Origin: Clostridia bacterium
GTDB taxonomy: Bacteria > Bacillota > Clostridia > Oscillospirales > CAG-272
DNA length: 64,000 nt
Reading direction: 5' to 3'
NCBI GenBank assembly: GCA_017503105.1
Contig: JAFVTS010000022.1
Location: 39,086 to 103,085 of the forward strand
Numbering within the stretch: the first letter of the stretch is position 1; each line of letters opens with the position of its first letter. The notes beneath the pieces are model-generated. The model worked only from the letters and a program-made list of their open reading frames with translations. It was not told the origin of the DNA and made no database searches. Positions 61,301 to 64,000 of the stretch are shown here, in pieces. The translations under genes were made by a program, and so were the position numbers.

Positions 61301-64000
61301 CCGTGATCGGCAATATCGTGGTTCGCCATAGTCATCTCGCCGATCTTCATAAACGTAACTGCCGCGTCGGAGTCCCAAGAGTTTCTCGCGCTCATAAAGC
61401 CGTTGGGGGAGGAGAAGTACTGGAGCATATCGACTCCGTCACCGCGGTTTTCATATTCACCCTCGGGAACGTCCTCGCAGAAGAACGAGCCGAAGACGAG
61501 AGTCATAGGTGCCGTCATCTCCTCCGTGAAGCTATAGCTCCACTTGGAATAACCGTTGGTATAATATTTTGCGAACGCCTCAAGAGCAGGATCCTTGTAG
61601 AACGCCGCCGCGAGAAGCATATATTCGTAATTTATGGACGAGCCGTTAGGATATCTGCCGCCGTCACCCGTGGAGAAGTAACGATCGTTGCCCATTATAT
61701 GGCTGTTAATGAAGTACGCGGCCTCGCGTCCGCCTGCGCCGTCGTCGACGGCGTACGAGGGTGTAAGACCCGTGGAAGAGCGAATGACCCACGCCGCCCA
61801 CATATTGATAAAGTACTTGGACGTGCCGTACGTCGCCGTACCCTGCGATGCCCACGCGCCGTTATAAGCGTAGTCCATTACGGGCGCGTACTCCGCAAGA
61901 TACCTGCCGCCGATGAAGTCCCACCAGCTCGACTCTTCCGTATAGAAGGCGAGAGCGACGGTTACGTAATCTCTTATAAACTGCGGACCCGTGCCGTGAC
62001 CGTTGACCGCGCTGGGAACGGGGTTGTTTGCAGCAAGCCCCTGCTCCTTCTGGAAGAGGTTATACTCAAGCGTCGGACACATAAGGTTCTGCACGCCGAG
62101 AACTATCTGAAGCTTATCCGCATCGCTCATAAGATCGTAGCACCAGTCAAAGACCTTTGCCACGGTGACCATAGTCTGGCTTGCGCCGTGATACGGGTCC
62201 ATATGGATGCGGGGAGAATAATCAAGAGTAAGCATTGCGTTCTTCGCGCCGATTATTGCCTCGTAGCCGTAAGACGGGTCACCCGTAACAATGTACGCGA
62301 ACGCCTTTGCCTCAAGCACGGCAAGAACGTCGGTCGACCATCTCTCGGGTCCGTCATCCGCGACAGCACCCGACCACTGCGGGAACTCGCCCGTGAAGTC
62401 CTTGGTGTTTGCATACGACCAGAATTTTCCTGCCGTAGCGTAGAATTCCGACGAATTGAGCGTTTCCAGCAGCTTGCCTACATCGTCCGCGGTAAAGAAG
62501 AGATAAGGATGACTCTTGCCCGCAGGTGTTGCCGAGGGCTCGTAAGAGCTCGTATTCATCGTGACGATGCGGTCAAGATAAACCTCCTCGCCGTAGTCAA
62601 CGAGCGCGTATTTATCTCCGTTTCCGCCTGCAGAGACAGAAAGATTGTACTCGTTATCCGTATCTACTCTGTAAAAGTCCTCCGTTGCGAAAGCGTCGTT
62701 TGCCGCTTTTAACGAGTCGATATACTCCGCTTTGGGGGTGAACTTAGCGTAAAGCGTCACCGTCTTATGCTCGTATTCAACGAAGCTTTCGATTTTTGCA
62801 TCCTCGTCAAATGCGGAGGACGTATACCAGCCCACGAAATCATAATTTTCCTTCTCGGGGATGGCGAGATCGTTCTCTTCTCCGATCTCGTAATCAAAGA
62901 CCGTATCGATCGGAAGCTTTCCGCCGTTAAGAACGTAATTTATAACGCCGCGCCGAGTCGGGCTCACGGGAGTCTTGCCGAGGTTTATCCTTATATCGTC
63001 GAAGAGAAGCTCACCCTCTCGCGTGCCCGTGGTATGGAAGTTTACTATCACTCTGTCCGCAGGGTCGGTATAAACGAGGAATTTTTCGGTGGTGAAATCC
63101 TCTACGCGAACGGAGCCGATAAGAAGACCGTTCCTGTAAGCGAAGAGGTTGTTCGTCTCGGGAGCGTCACCTGCTCCGAAATCGACGACGAACGAATATT
63201 CCTGCCACTCCGAGGAGAGGTTTCCGACGGGAAGCTTACCGCCGAGCATCACCGTTCCCGTGCTGTCAAAGGAGAAAACGTTGGTTGTATAATCCGAATG
63301 TCTGACAGACGAATCCGCCGAATAAGGCTTATAGTGACGGAGATTGAATTTAGCCGTCGCGACGTCCGCCTCCGTTCTGGCAAGCTTTACGGTAACCGTA
63401 AGCTTTTTGTCAGCGAAGCTTGTGTCGGCGGAACTGTAAACGTACTCCTGAATGTCGAAGCTGTTATTCGCCGAATCCATTTGAGAGTCGTGTCCGCTCT
63501 CGGGCGCTTTGTAATGCCAAATATACTTTCCGCCGTTTCCGTCATCCCGGAGAACGTAAGAGGAATCACCCTTATTATTAGGAGAGAAAACTCCCGCACT
63601 CGAGCATTCTCCCGAGGAATTGTTGTTTCGTGAATCAAAATCCTCGTTTACTATCATAACGGTAGAGGTAACGGTGCAGTTTTCGGTGGGAGCCGTGAAC
63701 TGTCCGCCCTCGTAAAACTGTCCGACACCCTCGGAGGTGGAAACGTACCACTGCTTCTGTGCCCCACTTACGAACGAAGTCGCAAGGCTCGTAGCGCTGA
63801 CGCTCTCACCGGGCTTGAAAACGCCGACCTTCGTTCCGTCCTCGAAAACGCCGTTCTTGAGATTTGCGATAACGTAATCCCCGTCGGCAAGTCTGTCCGT
63901 TCTGTAATCAAAATACTCCTGTGCCCTCGCTCCGTATCCTCGAAGAGCCGTCAGAAGCGCTCTGTTCGAATCGTTGAGAGCCGAGCCTATGGTGTACTGA
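58330..64000 (-). CDS. Giant secreted heparinase II/III-like protein D, N terminus beyond the window
   Basis: About 1,889 residues visible; the frame is open to base 64000 and continues outside. An ATG at 63657 is internal, because the sequence before it (ALRGYGARAQEYFDYRTD, then VFKPGESVSATSL) matches giant C. Order: end of the ARAQEYF domain, a beta-sandwich-like domain, a B-repeat, the lyase-like part with GHGTGPQF, NHDIADHGTFQIYYKG, HNGLLVFDPAL and the cluster CKDETCTHETC, then two B-repeats each followed by a beta-sandwich-like domain; end EGRLF. It is closest to giant C, and 63783-64000 is almost identical to 49944-50161. Start and promoter are unknown. Confidence 0.82.
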   Translation of the reverse strand, partial: QYTIGSALNDSNRALLTALRGYGARAQEYFDYRTDRLADGDYVIANLKNGVFEDGTKVGVFKPGESVSATSLATSFVSGAQKQWYVSTSEGVGQFYEGGQFTAPTENCTVTSTVMIVNEDFDSRNNNSSGECSSAGVFSPNNKGDSSYVLRDDGNGGKYIWHYKAPESGHDSQMDSANNSFDIQEYVYSSADTSFADKKLTVTVKLARTEADVATAKFNLRHYKPYSADSSVRHSDYTTNVFSFDSTGTVMLGGKLPVGNLSSEWQEYSFVVDFGAGDAPETNNLFAYRNGLLIGSVRVEDFTTEKFLVYTDPADRVIVNFHTTGTREGELLFDDIRINLGKTPVSPTRRGVINYVLNGGKLPIDTVFDYEIGEENDLAIPEKENYDFVGWYTSSAFDEDAKIESFVEYEHKTVTLYAKFTPKAEYIDSLKAANDAFATEDFYRVDTDNEYNLSVSAGGNGDKYALVDYGEEVYLDRIVTMNTSSYEPSATPAGKSHPYLFFTADDVGKLLETLNSSEFYATAGKFWSYANTKDFTGEFPQWSGAVADDGPERWSTDVLAVLEAKAFAYIVTGDPSYGYEAIIGAKNAMLTLDYSPRIHMDPYHGASQTMVTVAKVFDWCYDLMSDADKLQIVLGVQNLMCPTLEYNLFQKEQGLAANNPVPSAVNGHGTGPQFIRDYVTVALAFYTEESSWWDFIGGRYLAEYAPVMDYAYNGAWASQGTATYGTSKYFINMWAAWVIRSSTGLTPSYAVDDGAGGREAAYFINSHIMGNDRYFSTGDGGRYPNGSSINYEYMLLAAAFYKDPALEAFAKYYTNGYSKWSYSFTEEMTAPMTLVFGSFFCEDVPEGEYENRGDGVDMLQYFSSPNGFMSARNSWDSDAAVTFMKIGEMTMANHDIADHGTFQIYYKGLLAGSSGAYKKYGSYVHKYYLQATVAHNGLLVFDPALADSEPVYGTKAQCKDETCTHETCTIDYDNITNAARYYYSGSQKAFPSMGNSVSEWTDGRATTGKVYGHEVAYNEDGSSKFAYIAGDITPSYSSATVKYVGRRMLTVYTGDPDYPMLFFTFDQMTSVTGGENFTKTFLLHTMKEPEVDTEAKTAFITDGEGKLVLHSLSGADSIRKIGGEGYAYWINGKNCLDQYAPSDNYDNIWGRIELNATGDLSDSFLTAMYVTDAENEQQLDVRGYETDVLKFAVIHETVVGFIDSTEERMTEFSLGVMGDGLYEYYISGLKADTWTVRVDGVTVASVTVSEEGGIANFKAPGGKVTLTPEIEGVEYGKINYVTNGGILPADAVEYYSVNEETPITAVPTRGIDEFLGWYASESCADGELVSKLPAGLGGGTVTLYAKWRKVLINERYDSTSVAVPESTTSTIGSITYNAGSSGELKAGSTHYTVTSGNNTYLRVTSTGKNSCVYASSSGYNLTNFTETAVSYEFDVAKLAGYSTGNLTMMITTSRGSYGTLSDILTFTTAKKYSFFGDYVTTVKLSGTTVSGITVSESFTTIRMTIDFAESKVYLYNADGSVLASAALSVPTAASGYTQPANLAEWQKLAKPIFFRVEVNQSSEGTSCALAFDNIKVTEGRAFAKSEASELKNYIKYVPNGGTLDATAMGIYSSTETTALPTNIKNGDKIFGGWYTTPTFDAGTRVTEIAAGTSGVVTLYAKWIDPMLVETFDVTELDFAEGLKAVGPYTYNANNSGCSVKTVFDADGNTYLVATNSYSTKTGNTNGIVFYGSNSYNLTHFTETAISYELKLRKAKDVPLSTLGMSLPSSGGNQGIVSILSMNKNGELRLSGSSTLLGTVNEKTFVTLKITIDFAAGKIYAYDALGNVLAQVTPTVPTVKTGTQPTTLAEWQKIAQNYLFYISYSNPESDRDPASSIIVDDIKIVEGRLF

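Noticed and set aside
63387-63657. Start of giant D at ATG 63657
   Set aside because: The frame stays open to 64000, and the upstream translation continues the homology to giant C, so the ATG is internal.
1-64000. tRNA, rRNA or prophage/IS genes
   Set aside because: No tRNA-like fold with CCA end, no rRNA signature and no transposase, integrase or phage structural gene was recognised by reading both strands.

Overview
The window comes from a low-to-mid GC, strictly fermentative member of the Bacillota, most likely a gut Clostridia (Oscillospirales/Christensenellales-like). The grounds are a complete ferredoxin:NAD+ oxidoreductase (Rnf) operon in the clostridial order C-D-G-E-A-B, a T-box in front of ileS, strong AGGAGG-type ribosome binding sites, sigma-A promoters that almost all have 17-bp spacers, and many Rho-independent terminators. 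No rRNA, tRNA, transposase, phage gene or CRISPR array was seen. The genus cannot be fixed from this sequence alone.

Left part (1-11.3 kb): the end of a serine-hydrolase-like gene and an amidohydrolase, then two paralogous secreted proteins of about 1,300-1,400 residues. Each has three beta-sandwich-like units joined by Cys/His linkers and ends in a shared C-terminal domain. Each is followed after 19-20 nt by a tiny ORF (41-42 codons) starting MKKY..PE. A third such peptide stands alone under its own consensus promoter. This peptide family, which recurs at 57.98 kb, is the best candidate here for an undescribed system.

Middle part (11.3-31 kb): ordinary housekeeping and membrane genes. These are a DMT transporter with an FAD oxidoreductase, a membrane-anchored hypothetical protein, a Gx-transporter/NusG-II pair, the rnf operon, an alpha/beta hydrolase, an M16 peptidase, an operon of SEL1-repeat, PAP2 and MBL-fold proteins, a 57-residue membrane protein and an HtrA-like lipoprotein protease. 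A 172-bp tandem repeat with hairpins sits between rnfB and the NusG-II gene.

Right part (31-64 kb): four giant secreted paralogues (about 1,890 to 2,220 residues; one runs off the right edge). Each carries a heparinase II/III-like lyase region followed by alternating InlB-type B-repeats (YAKW) and roughly 220-residue beta-sandwich domains. They are interrupted by T-box/ileS, a small XRE regulator and a BspA-type leucine-rich-repeat protein with its own MKKY peptide. A pair of 18-bp direct repeats brackets the BspA promoter. The picture is a surface/extracellular glycan-processing and adhesion region, built by repeated duplication and recombination of a few modules, next to a core energy-conservation operon.
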